Shown in pieces: positions 1 to 5,957 of a DNA stretch of 22,018 nucleotides (position 1 is the first letter of the stretch; every line of letters begins with the position of its first letter). The translations under genes were made by a program, and so were the position numbers. The notes under the pieces were generated by a model. The model ran no database searches. It was not told where the DNA came from and worked only from the letters and a program-made list of their open reading frames with translations. Origin of the DNA: Streptococcaceae bacterium (GTDB lineage: Bacteria; Bacillota; Bacilli; Lactobacillales; Streptococcaceae); NCBI GenBank assembly GCA_902836505.1, contig CADFQU010000002.1, positions 1 through 22,018 on the forward strand, in the 5' to 3' direction.

Positions 1-28
1 CTACCGCCTTCACAAACAAATATCTATG

Positions 29-49
29 AGCCCAGCAATGGGCTTTTTT
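29..49 (+). terminator. Terminator of an upstream gene outside the window
   Basis: A 5-bp stem (AGCCC at 29-33 pairing with GGGCT at 40-44, 6-nt loop) runs directly into six T residues on the + strand. No coding sequence on + precedes it in the window, so it probably ends a gene to the left. The stem is short, so efficiency is uncertain. I see no convincing promoter for the following lipoprotein gene between here and position 113. Confidence 0.6.
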
Positions 50-129
50 GATACCATCACTTGATTGGACTGCATCAGCGCTCCTTTGCGAGCTATTCTG
101 TTCTCCACTCATGAAAGGAAAAGATGATA

Positions 130-840
130 ATGAAAAAAGTTACCTTATATGCTCTCAGCATCCTCTCATTGGCCATGCTGGCTGCTTGCCAACCGGCTGC
201 ACCAGAGACTCACCAAAGAAAACCTCTTGTGAGCAGTTCTAAAAAAAGCTCTAAGAGTTCTAAAAGTTCTTATTCTAAAAAGTCAAGTAGCAAAAAAGAT
301 TTTTCATCAGGCTTCGATAAGGATGATTCTTATAGCTCTTCAGACTCTAACACGCGCGAGGATCCTAACTATACAATGAGCTTGATGGACCAAGGAGAGT
401 CACTGGAAGCTATCGGGGATATCCCTGAAATGCCAAAATGGGCTGCCTTCAAAGAGATTAAAGTGGAAATCCTCGTTGGGAATGAAGCCCTTGCTCCTAC
501 CACAAAAGATGAAGCCATCAGCAAGTTAGGCCCTACTGATTCCACTTCTGATAATAGTGGTTACTGGCATGGGGAGGGCAGTGGTATCATGATTAGTTTT
601 AATGAAAAAGGCCAAGCTACTAACAAAATTGCCACCTTGCCTAACTCTAAAAAGGTTACCAATCTCAAGGATATTCAACCTGGAATGACAGCTAAAGAAG
701 TCATTGAAAAACACGGCCGTCCAGAAACTGTTTTCGTCTTTGGCTACGCGACTATCTTTACTTGGAAAGGTGAAGACGGGAAGGACTACTCTGTCGGTTT
801 TGACAAAGAAACAGTCTTCCAAGTCTCTGAGCCTGCGTAA
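130..840 (+). CDS. Small surface lipoprotein with Ser/Lys-rich linker and BamE/SmpA-like C-terminal domain
   Basis: A 236-aa secreted lipoprotein. The N-terminus is a short basic stretch, a hydrophobic core and the lipobox L-A-A-C with C20 as the lipidated residue, so the protein should be tethered to the outer face of the membrane. Residues about 35-75 are a low-complexity Ser/Lys/Asp linker. The rest holds two similar halves, each with a helix and then a beta strand ending in a Gly-rich turn. The second contains a GMTxxEVxxxxGxP pattern typical of the BamE/SmpA-like fold, which in streptococci occurs in lipoproteins of unknown function (possibly the DUF4947 type; from memory). Start: ATG at 124 and at 130 are both possible. 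I chose 130 because AAGGA at 115-119 is then 10 nt away and the peptide begins with a classic M-K-K. No function can be assigned. The gene stands alone and converges on nusG. Confidence 0.88.
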   Translation: MKKVTLYALSILSLAMLAACQPAAPETHQRKPLVSSSKKSSKSSKSSYSKKSSSKKDFSSGFDKDDSYSSSDSNTREDPNYTMSLMDQGESLEAIGDIPEMPKWAAFKEIKVEILVGNEALAPTTKDEAISKLGPTDSTSDNSGYWHGEGSGIMISFNEKGQATNKIATLPNSKKVTNLKDIQPGMTAKEVIEKHGRPETVFVFGYATIFTWKGEDGKDYSVGFDKETVFQVSEPA

Positions 841-861
841 GAATCCCTTCTCATAAACCAC

Positions 862-897
862 AAATCCTCCAAGACCAACGTCTTGGAGGATTTCTTT
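862..897 (+). terminator. Strong hairpin terminator between the converging lipoprotein gene and nusG
   Basis: A perfect 14-bp stem (862-875 with 880-893, loop CAAC) is followed by a T-rich tail on +. It lies between two converging genes (stops at 840 and 928). On the - strand the sequence after the hairpin is also fairly T-rich, so it probably terminates nusG as well. Confidence 0.85.
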
Positions 898-927
898 CTA
901 TCAAGAGGAAGGCCCCTTTTTTATTCC

Positions 928-1464
928 TTACAATTCTGCGATTTGATTGAGGTTGACTTCTGCTACAGTGTCATTTCCAAACATGGTGATAATCATTTTC
1001 ACCTTGTTGTTATCGATTTCTGTGATCTTACCGGTGTAATCTGCAAAGGCCCCATCGATAATGCGTACAGTATCTCCAACCTTCACATCAATGTTGAAAT
1101 CTTGAACTGTTTGTCCCATCGAAATCAAGATGTTACGGATTTCGTCTTCCAAAAGTGGAGTTGGTTTTGAACGGTTCCCGTGTGATCCCACAAATCCAGT
1201 AACATTTGGTGTGTTCCGAACGACAAACCAAGCTTCATCCGTCATGACCATTTCTACCAAGACATAACCAGGGAAGCGATTTTCTTCGATTTCTTTTGTC
1301 TTCCCGTTCTTCTCGATTTGCACAGTTTGAGTAGGGATTTCCACACGCAAGATGTTTTCCAACATGTTATATGTTTGTGCGCGTTGAAGAAGGTTTTCCT
1401 TCACTTTGTTTTCATATCCTGAGTAGGTCTGTAGGACAAACCAGCCTTTATCAAAACTATCCAT
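928..1464 (-). CDS. nusG: Transcription termination/antitermination factor NusG
   Basis: A 178-aa NusG, the normal length. The N-terminal NGN domain (about residues 1-115) begins with the diagnostic KGWFVLQTYSGYE segment and includes the FPGYVLVEM strand and the TPNVTGFVG turn. The C-terminal KOW domain (about 125-178) shows VGDTVRIIDGAFADYTGKI. NusG binds the clamp helices of RNA polymerase beside the transcription bubble. In Gram-positives it also promotes sequence-dependent pausing at T-rich non-template DNA. The start is supported by AAAGGA 7 nt upstream. The gene follows rpmG-secE, the usual order in Firmicutes, but here it has its own promoter and a structured leader, so its expression may be uncoupled from secE. 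No unusual residues were seen. Confidence 0.97.
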   Translation of the reverse strand: MDSFDKGWFVLQTYSGYENKVKENLLQRAQTYNMLENILRVEIPTQTVQIEKNGKTKEIEENRFPGYVLVEMVMTDEAWFVVRNTPNVTGFVGSHGNRSKPTPLLEDEIRNILISMGQTVQDFNIDVKVGDTVRIIDGAFADYTGKITEIDNNKVKMIITMFGNDTVAEVNLNQIAEL

Positions 1465-1485
1465 TTTTGTTTCCTTTCTTATCTA

Positions 1486-1532
1486 CCAGAAGGGGATCGT
1501 TTCATCACGATACTAAAAAAAGCCTTCTGGCT
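1486..1532 (-). promoter_or_regulatory. Structured nusG leader: terminator-like hairpin overlapping an alternative long stem
   Basis: In the nusG 5' leader (read on -), AAGAGCC can pair with GGCTTTT around an AGAA loop (core 1521-1532), and the 3' arm lies in a run of seven T (1515-1521): an intrinsic-terminator shape. The same bases CCAGAAGG (1523-1530) are also perfectly complementary to CCTTCTGG at 1486-1493. That 8-bp stem encloses a smaller hairpin, ATCGT/ACGAT. The two folds cannot coexist. This is the geometry of an attenuator or riboregulator; its function is inferred only. Confidence 0.6.
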
Positions 1533-1549
1533 CTTGTTTTCCTAGCTCC

Positions 1550-1577
1550 ATTATAACATAAAACCGGAGAAAGCAAA
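1550..1577 (-). promoter_or_regulatory. nusG promoter (extended -10)
   Basis: On the - strand a consensus TATAAT (1550-1555) is preceded by TGT, giving an extended -10 (TGnTATAAT). The -35 is weak (TTTGCT with 16-nt spacing). Transcription would start near 1543, leaving a leader of about 79 nt before the nusG ATG. Confidence 0.75.
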
Positions 1578-1612
1578 GAAGTTTCTCTTGTTTTTTCTTT
1601 AGCAAAGTTAAG

Positions 1613-1636
1613 AAAAAAAGCATCCATAGGGGACGC
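1613..1636 (-). terminator. Terminator between secE and nusG
   Basis: On - the sequence GCGTCC (1636-1631), loop, GGATGC (1625-1620) forms a 6-bp stem with one G-T pair, followed at once by seven T (1619-1613). It lies 16 nt after the secE stop codon, so at least part of the rpmG-secE transcript should end here. Confidence 0.65.
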
Positions 1637-1651
1637 AAATTTATTTCTTTT

Positions 1652-1828
1652 TTAGAACATATCGATTAGCTTCAAAATACCTTTAGCCACTACTTGGTCA
1701 AACAAATAAATCAAGACCACGAAGAAAGCTGTGTACTCAATCACAGAGATAAAGTTTTTCCATCTTTCTTTACGAGTAGGCCAAGTCGTGTTTTTTAGCA
1801 AGACAAAAATATCTTTAAAAAATTTCAC
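1652..1828 (-). CDS. secE: Preprotein translocase subunit SecE
   Basis: A 58-aa single-span membrane protein, too short for many ORF callers. The start codon is GTG, with AGGAG (1839-1835) 6 nt upstream. The N-terminal amphipathic helix is followed by the conserved TTWPTRKERW segment, the SecE signature (W-P-x-R/K), and then one transmembrane helix (about residues 30-47, EYTAFFVVLIYLF). SecE clamps the two halves of SecY in the Sec translocon. The sequence matches my memory of pneumococcal SecE in length and motif. Its Shine-Dalgarno overlaps the rpmG stop codon and the gap between the genes is only 9 nt, so the two are probably co-transcribed and translationally coupled. Confidence 0.95.
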   Translation of the reverse strand: MKFFKDIFVLLKNTTWPTRKERWKNFISVIEYTAFFVVLIYLFDQVVAKGILKLIDMF

Positions 1829-1837
1829 AACAATCTC

Positions 1838-1990
1838 CTATCTGGTTTCTTTATGAATTGTATATTTGCTACAATGTTTACAAAACTTGTTAACTTCTAG
1901 ACGTTTTGGTTTTGGCGTCGCACTCAACTTGATTGAGTAGTTGCGTGACCCACAAACCGTACACGCTAGACTTGCTTTTTTTAATGCCAT
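1838..1990 (-). CDS. rpmG: 50S ribosomal protein L33 (zinc-binding, four-cysteine form)
   Basis: A 50-aa protein beginning [10 protein letters not shown]. Two CxxC pairs (TVCG and KHCS regions: C10, C13, C36, C39) form the zinc ribbon of the C+ type of L33. The rest is basic, with the typical NYSIK and RLEVNKFC strands, and it ends in KETR. L33 sits near the E site of the large ribosomal subunit. The Shine-Dalgarno TGGAGG (cctcc at 1995-1999 on +) is 4 nt from the ATG. First gene of the rpmG-secE unit. C+ L33 forms are zinc-requiring, which is of interest because a zinc-uptake operon lies 9 kb away, but nothing here shows zinc regulation of rpmG. Confidence 0.95.
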   Translation of the reverse strand: MALKKASLACTVCGSRNYSIKLSATPKPKRLEVNKFCKHCSKYTIHKETR

Positions 1991-2008
1991 AACGCCTCCA
2001 TTCACACC

Positions 2009-2037
2009 ATTATAGCAAGTTTTCCACTATTTGACAA
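2009..2037 (-). promoter_or_regulatory. rpmG-secE promoter
   Basis: Near-consensus sigma-A promoter on -: TTGTCA (2037-2032), exactly 17 nt, TATAAT (2014-2009). The predicted start is about 12 nt before the rpmG ATG. It fires away from the metallopeptidase promoter at 2068-2095. Confidence 0.88.
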
Positions 2038-2067
2038 GTTCTTCTGCTCTCTGGAAGCGCATTTTGT

Positions 2068-2095
2068 TTGGCTTTTCTCTACGATTTGGTACAAT
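2068..2095 (+). promoter_or_regulatory. Promoter of the zinc metallopeptidase gene
   Basis: TTGGCT (2068-2073), 16 nt, TACAAT (2090-2095) on +. A start near 2102 would place AAAGGAG (2106-2112) in a short leader just before the ATG at 2117. Divergent from the rpmG promoter with no overlap of the core boxes. Confidence 0.6.
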
Positions 2096-2116
2096 ATAGG
2101 GGATAAAGGAGAAATT

Positions 2117-3037
2117 ATGAAAAGCGATCATCTGAAAGAAAGTAAAAACATTGAAGACCGTCGCGGGCAAAGTGGCGGAAGCTACTCATCTGGCCACTCT
2201 GGGGGAAATTTAGGGGGTGGTCTTTTACAGATTCTCCTCTCGCCTGGAAGTTTTAAGAGCAAACTCATCTTGATCCTCGTTCTCATCTTTTTGAGCGGGG
2301 GCGCTGGATTGAGCGGGCTCTTTGACCAGGGGCAGACTACGCAGAACTATAACTCAGGACAAGTCACGCGCCAAAGCAATACCCAGGTGAGTGACGGAGA
2401 TAGTAAATTTGTCAGTCAAGTCCTTGGGACTACTGAGGATTTCTGGGGGCAAACCTTCCAAAATGAAGGCCGAACCTATCATAAGCCAACCTTGGTTTTC
2501 TATACGGGTCAAACTCGAACTGGCTGTGGTGTAGGCCAAGCATCTGCCGGCCCCTTCTACTGTCCGACAGACCAAAAGATCTATTTGGACATCAGCTTCT
2601 ACAAAGAGTTGACCACCAAATACAAGGCTAGCGGAGATTTTGCTATGGCTTATGTCATCGCTCACGAAGTCGGCCACCACATCCAAAACGAATTGGGGAC
2701 TCTTCAGAGTTACCAGAAAGCCATCCGAGGGAAAAGCGAGACAGAAAAAAATGCCCTCAATGTCCGTTTGGAACTTCAAGCTGACTACTATGCGGGTATG
2801 TGGGCTCGCTACATTGAAGAACAAGGCCTCATGGAGACAGGAGATATCGAAGAAGCGCTCAATGCTGCCCATGCCGTGGGAGATGATACCCTTCAAGAAC
2901 AAGCCTATGGCTACTCCGTCCCTGATAGCTTCACCCACGGGACTTCTGAACAACGTATGCGCTGGTTCAAACGTGGTTACCAATACGGTGACTTTGAACA
3001 CGGAGATACCTTCAGCGTCTCTGACGAAGACTTGTAG
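2117..3037 (+). CDS. Membrane-anchored neutral zinc metallopeptidase, YpfJ family
   Basis: 306 aa. The N-terminus is hydrophilic and Gly/Ser-rich with no signal peptide. One transmembrane helix (about residues 48-67) follows, then an extracytoplasmic domain. The domain carries the zincin motif H183-E-V-G-H187 in an AHEVGHHIQ context, and downstream E219 in LELQADYYAG is the likely third metal ligand. C137 and C149 could form a disulfide. This matches the Zn_peptidase family typified by YpfJ, whose physiological substrates are unknown. The ATG has AAAGGAG a few bases upstream. The gene is monocistronic, on the opposite strand to its neighbours, with its own promoter and terminator. It lies between pbp2A and rpmG, which I recall as adjacent in pneumococcus, so it may be a lineage-specific insertion at this locus. 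Confidence 0.93.
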   Translation: MKSDHLKESKNIEDRRGQSGGSYSSGHSGGNLGGGLLQILLSPGSFKSKLILILVLIFLSGGAGLSGLFDQGQTTQNYNSGQVTRQSNTQVSDGDSKFVSQVLGTTEDFWGQTFQNEGRTYHKPTLVFYTGQTRTGCGVGQASAGPFYCPTDQKIYLDISFYKELTTKYKASGDFAMAYVIAHEVGHHIQNELGTLQSYQKAIRGKSETEKNALNVRLELQADYYAGMWARYIEEQGLMETGDIEEALNAAHAVGDDTLQEQAYGYSVPDSFTHGTSEQRMRWFKRGYQYGDFEHGDTFSVSDEDL

Positions 3038-3050
3038 CAAACCTAAAACC

Positions 3051-3082
3051 AAAAGCCTTTCAGATTATCTGAAGGCTTTTTT
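3051..3082 (+). terminator. Terminator of the metallopeptidase gene
   Basis: A long stem (left arm 3051-3064, right arm 3068-3080, loop TTA) with one bulged T ends in a T run on +, 14 nt after the stop codon. The symmetric A run means it could work in both directions. Confidence 0.85.
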
Positions 3083-3147
3083 AGCACCCTATCAATAGCT
3101 ATCTAAGCAACAAAAATTATTTTAAAAACCCTTTCCATTCAAAATCT

Positions 3148-3408
3148 TCTCAGAAACTTTCCTTAGGTGAGTACGGACGTCAGCGAACTTCATAGAAGTT
3201 CCATGACTTAACCAAGATACAAAGGGCGTTCACGGATTAAGTCAAAATAGGAAGTTCGACTCAGAATCTTTAGATTCTAGGAGTACTTATCTTTTTGACA
3301 CAATCCGTAGCCCGTGTTCAATTAGTTTTGAATCTAAGGTTTCAAAACTCCCGAGTGCTTGAAACAATCGTGTTTCAAGCACTTTTCTCACGGCGGAAAG
3401 TTTCGAGA
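3148..3408. repeat. Structured intergenic element bounded by inverted repeats (full-length form)
   Basis: In a 500-bp stretch without a conventional gene, the ends of a 261-bp block are complementary: TCTC, one bulged A, GAAACTTTCC (3148-3162) against GGAAAGTTTCGAGA (3395-3408). Inside are further stems: GAACTTC/GAAGTTC (3185-3201); a long interrupted hairpin from 3232 to 3308 with AGAATCT/AGATTCT at its tip; a CCGTG/CACGG closing stem (3312-3393) around a 9-bp hairpin (3324-3349) and a perfect 13-bp hairpin (3354-3383). Its left 26 bp (3152-3177) and the 14-mer at 3195-3208 recur exactly at 6903-6928 and 6970-6983. It looks like a modular dispersed repeat or a MITE-like element. It does not match the BOX or RUP sequences I remember. 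Confidence 0.7.
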
Positions 3409-3427
3409 TTGAGTTGAATAGTTTCAT
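3287..3427 (-). CDS. Possible 46-codon ORF inside the structured element
   Basis: On - an ATG at 3427 opens a 46-codon frame ending in TAA at 3287. The predicted peptide is basic, starts MKLFNSISKL and ends RIVSKR, with helix-friendly composition and no Cys or Trp. It lies across the two hairpins of the element. There is no Shine-Dalgarno before the ATG and no clear promoter, so it may only be an open frame in a repeat. Listed because the frame is clean through a region that otherwise looks noncoding. Confidence 0.2.
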   Translation of the reverse strand: MKLFNSISKLSAVRKVLETRLFQALGSFETLDSKLIEHGLRIVSKR

Positions 3428-3498
3428 AAAATAGAAATCATCTTTTTTATTGAAGGATCTCCCAGTTATTTTATGTAACTATAGTTTCTCTACAACTT

Positions 3499-3530
3499 AA
3501 AAAGATGGCAAGAAACCTTCCCATCTTTTA
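3499..3530 (-). terminator. pbp2A terminator
   Basis: AAAAGATGG (3500-3508 on +) pairs with CCATCTTTT (3521-3529). On - the hairpin ends in a T run 12 nt after the pbp2A stop codon. The stem is A/T-flanked on both sides, so it could act in both directions. Confidence 0.8.
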
Positions 3531-3541
3531 AGCATCTATTT

Positions 3542-5773
3542 TTAGAATCCAAACCAACCTTTGAAAGTATCCCAGGCATTTTGTGCTTTTCCAGGAATAT
3601 CTGCTTCATCGATGGCTTTCTTGGCATCGTCTACGATACCTGCAGCGCGTTCTTTGACTGTATCAAAGAAGCCCTTGTCCTTTTCTGGAGTCTCTGTTTC
3701 TGTTTCTTGACCGACAGGGGCAATGCCATTTTCCTCGTAAGAATTTTCCTCATTGTCAAAGCTGGTTCCTTCTGTATAAGGAAGGACGCTGTTGGCTACA
3801 TTTCGGAAGATCACTGAGGCCGTCTCTGCACTGGTTCCTGTCAAATAGTGAGTTTCATCCGTCTTAGGGAAACCTAGCCACTGACTAATGACCACATCTG
3901 GCGTATAGCCGATAACCCACTGGTCACCAGAGAGATCTGGGTTGAAGTCCGTTTCAGTCGTACCTGTTTTACCAGCCATGGTATAACCATACGGCGCTGC
4001 GTTAACACCCGTTCCATTGGTAAAGGTTCCCAACATCATATTGGTCATCTTCTTATTGGCCGAGCTACTGAGCACCCGTTTTGATTTTTGACTGTGACTC
4101 TTCACGACCTGACCACTGGCATTTTCAATCTTGGTAATGAGATGGGCATCATTCATCACTCCATCGTTGGCAAAGGTTCCATAGGCTTGAGCCATCTGAA
4201 GGGGGTTGGTTGTCACGCCCGATCCTAGGGCTACTCCGAGAGATCGGTCCACATTGTCCATATTGAGACCAAATTTTTTCCCGTAATCAAAGACCGTATT
4301 AAGCCCCAACTCATTGGCTGTCGCTACAGCTGGCAGGTTGAGAGATTCTGCCAAGGCTTGGTACATAGGAACGGTCGGGCTACCTTGAATGCCACCATAG
4401 TTATCGACTGTATAACTGCCGTAGACTTTAGTCGTATTGTCCAATTCTTTGTTGGTCGACCAACCATTGGCAACAGCTGGACTATACACAACGAGGGGTT
4501 TAATGGTAGAACCCGGACTTCTCGCAGATTGAGTCGCATAGTTGTAGCTTCGGAAGCCAGCATCTTGGTCACTAGCCACGCGCCCAACGATCGCCCGCAC
4601 TCCTCCTGTCTTAGGATCCAAAGCCACACTACCAGATTCTGCCCGCGTGCCATCTTCAGCAACTGGGAAGAGATCGACATTGTCGTAGATGACCTGCATG
4701 CTGGCTTGGTAGTTCTGGTCCATCTCTGTGTAGATCCGGTAACCATTCTTGATGATATCTTCTTCTGTTAGACCATATTCGTTGACAGCCTCGTTGATAA
4801 CCGCATCGAAATAGGACGGGTAGCGATAATCTTCTGACTTGCCTTCATAGGCATCAATCAGTTGTCCATGAATGTCGACTGCGGCGGATTGGTCTGCTGT
4901 GGCTTGGTCGATATAGCCAGCTGCGACCATATTTTGTAGGACCGTATTGCGACGATTGGTTGCGTTCTCAACTGAATAAAGGGGGTTATAAATTTCTGGC
5001 CCCTTGAGCATACCGGCAAGGACAGCCGACTGATCCAGAGTCAACTCACTAGCGGATACACCAAAATACTTCTTAGAAGCATCTTCAATCCCCCAAACCC
5101 CATTGCCAAAATAGGCATTATTGAGGTACATGGTCAGGATTTCTTTCTTACTATACTTTTTGTTAATCTCAAGGGCTAGGAAGAACTCCTTAGCCTTCCG
5201 CTCAACAGTCTGATCCTGAGAAAGATAGGCATTTTTTGCCAACTGTTGGGTGATCGTCGACCCCCCACCTGAGCGACCAGCAGTCAAAATCGCCAGGAAG
5301 AAACGACCATAGTTAATCCCACTATTTTTGTAGAAACTCCGGTCTTCCGTCGCAACAACCGCATTTTGCAAGTTTTCGCTAATAGCATCTAACTCAACGT
5401 AGGTCCCTTTTTGCCCCGTTAGGCTACCTGCTTGGTTCCCATCTTTATCATAGATGATCGTGGTTGCTTTGAGGGCATTTTGCAGATCTGCTACATTGGT
5501 CGTCTTGGCTATGTAGAAAAGATAACCTCCGACGACGAGACTAAAGGTCAGGCCAATCAGTAGGAAGATCTTGGTCAAGTGATACTTGCGCCAAAAACGT
5601 CTAATCGGATGTTGGGAGCGAGATTTTCTCCGTGACTTGTCTGAGCGGCTATAGGTTGGAACTTGCTCCTCCCCGTCTGTTGATAACTCAACCTCTTCCG
5701 CAATTTTTGTTTGTTTTTTTTCTCGTTGGAAATGACGAATCATTCCCTCCATTAATTCTTTTAATTTGTTCAT
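3542..5773 (-). CDS. pbp2A: Class A penicillin-binding protein 2A
   Basis: 743 aa from the chosen start. This bifunctional enzyme polymerises lipid II into glycan strands and cross-links them on the outer membrane face. A basic cytoplasmic tail of about 65 aa precedes one transmembrane helix (about 68-88, ending LFYIAKTTNV). The GT51 glycosyltransferase domain has catalytic E143 in ATEDRSFYKN and the GGGSTITQQL motif. The transpeptidase domain has S422-T-I-K425, S477-L-N479 and K602-T-G604, so both activities look intact. The C-terminus ends in a charged, amphipathic tail (about 680-743). The frame is open 17 codons further upstream, but that extension covers the promoter (TTGTCT-N17-TAAAAT) and encodes a non-conserved stretch, so I start at 5773. 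With that promoter the mRNA would be nearly leaderless. The sequence agrees closely with my memory of pneumococcal Pbp2a. Confidence 0.95.
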   Translation of the reverse strand: MNKLKELMEGMIRHFQREKKQTKIAEEVELSTDGEEQVPTYSRSDKSRRKSRSQHPIRRFWRKYHLTKIFLLIGLTFSLVVGGYLFYIAKTTNVADLQNALKATTIIYDKDGNQAGSLTGQKGTYVELDAISENLQNAVVATEDRSFYKNSGINYGRFFLAILTAGRSGGGSTITQQLAKNAYLSQDQTVERKAKEFFLALEINKKYSKKEILTMYLNNAYFGNGVWGIEDASKKYFGVSASELTLDQSAVLAGMLKGPEIYNPLYSVENATNRRNTVLQNMVAAGYIDQATADQSAAVDIHGQLIDAYEGKSEDYRYPSYFDAVINEAVNEYGLTEEDIIKNGYRIYTEMDQNYQASMQVIYDNVDLFPVAEDGTRAESGSVALDPKTGGVRAIVGRVASDQDAGFRSYNYATQSARSPGSTIKPLVVYSPAVANGWSTNKELDNTTKVYGSYTVDNYGGIQGSPTVPMYQALAESLNLPAVATANELGLNTVFDYGKKFGLNMDNVDRSLGVALGSGVTTNPLQMAQAYGTFANDGVMNDAHLITKIENASGQVVKSHSQKSKRVLSSSANKKMTNMMLGTFTNGTGVNAAPYGYTMAGKTGTTETDFNPDLSGDQWVIGYTPDVVISQWLGFPKTDETHYLTGTSAETASVIFRNVANSVLPYTEGTSFDNEENSYEENGIAPVGQETETETPEKDKGFFDTVKERAAGIVDDAKKAIDEADIPGKAQNAWDTFKGWFGF

Positions 5774-5780
5774 AGTCCCT

Positions 5781-5809
5781 ATTTTATCACCTTCCTTAAG
5801 TCTAGACAA
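5781..5809 (-). promoter_or_regulatory. pbp2A promoter
   Basis: TTGTCT (5809-5804), 17 nt, TAAAAT (5786-5781) on -. The expected transcription start (near 5774) falls essentially on the A of the pbp2A ATG at 5773, implying a leaderless or near-leaderless transcript. Confidence 0.7.
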
Positions 5810-5893
5810 GAAAGACCTTCGCAAGAAAAGACGATTTTTAGCTTTCTTTAAGGTTGCTATCTAGTCCACGCTAGAGCGGGTTTCAGTGCCTTG

Positions 5894-5943
5894 TTCCTCC
5901 TTTTCTCTTCCCCCTTCTCACCTTTTCTTTCCCCCCGCTTTCT
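5894..5943. other. 50-bp pyrimidine tract between divergent promoters
   Basis: 48 of 50 bases on + are C or T (exceptions A5920 and G5937), including runs of five and six C. The tract ends at the extended -10 of the pseudouridine synthase promoter. It carries only a poor -35, so it may substitute for or modulate that element. The rest of the 5776-5957 gap holds the pbp2A promoter and nothing else I recognise. Confidence 0.6.
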
Positions 5944-5951
5944 GATACAAT
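5923..5951 (+). promoter_or_regulatory. Promoter of the RluA-family gene
   Basis: TGA directly before TACAAT (5946-5951) makes an extended -10. The -35 position (TTTTCT, 17-nt spacing) is weak. Six bases separate the -10 from the ATG at 5958, so the start site should fall on the start codon. Confidence 0.65.
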
Positions 5952-5957
5952 AACATT

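Noticed and set aside
883..1170. 95-codon frame on + across the nusG 3' end
   Set aside because: Antisense shadow of nusG beginning inside the terminator.
1880..1900. GTTAAC-containing stretch in rpmG, considered as an AdcR site because C+ L33 needs zinc
   Set aside because: Only one half resembles the consensus and it lies inside the coding sequence, far from the promoter.
2354..3052. 232-codon frame on - opposite the metallopeptidase
   Set aside because: Antisense shadow of a gene with clear family motifs; no ribosome site or promoter.
5774..5824. 17-codon upstream extension of pbp2A
   Set aside because: It covers the promoter -10 and -35 and encodes a non-conserved stretch; the ATG at 5773 fits the family better.
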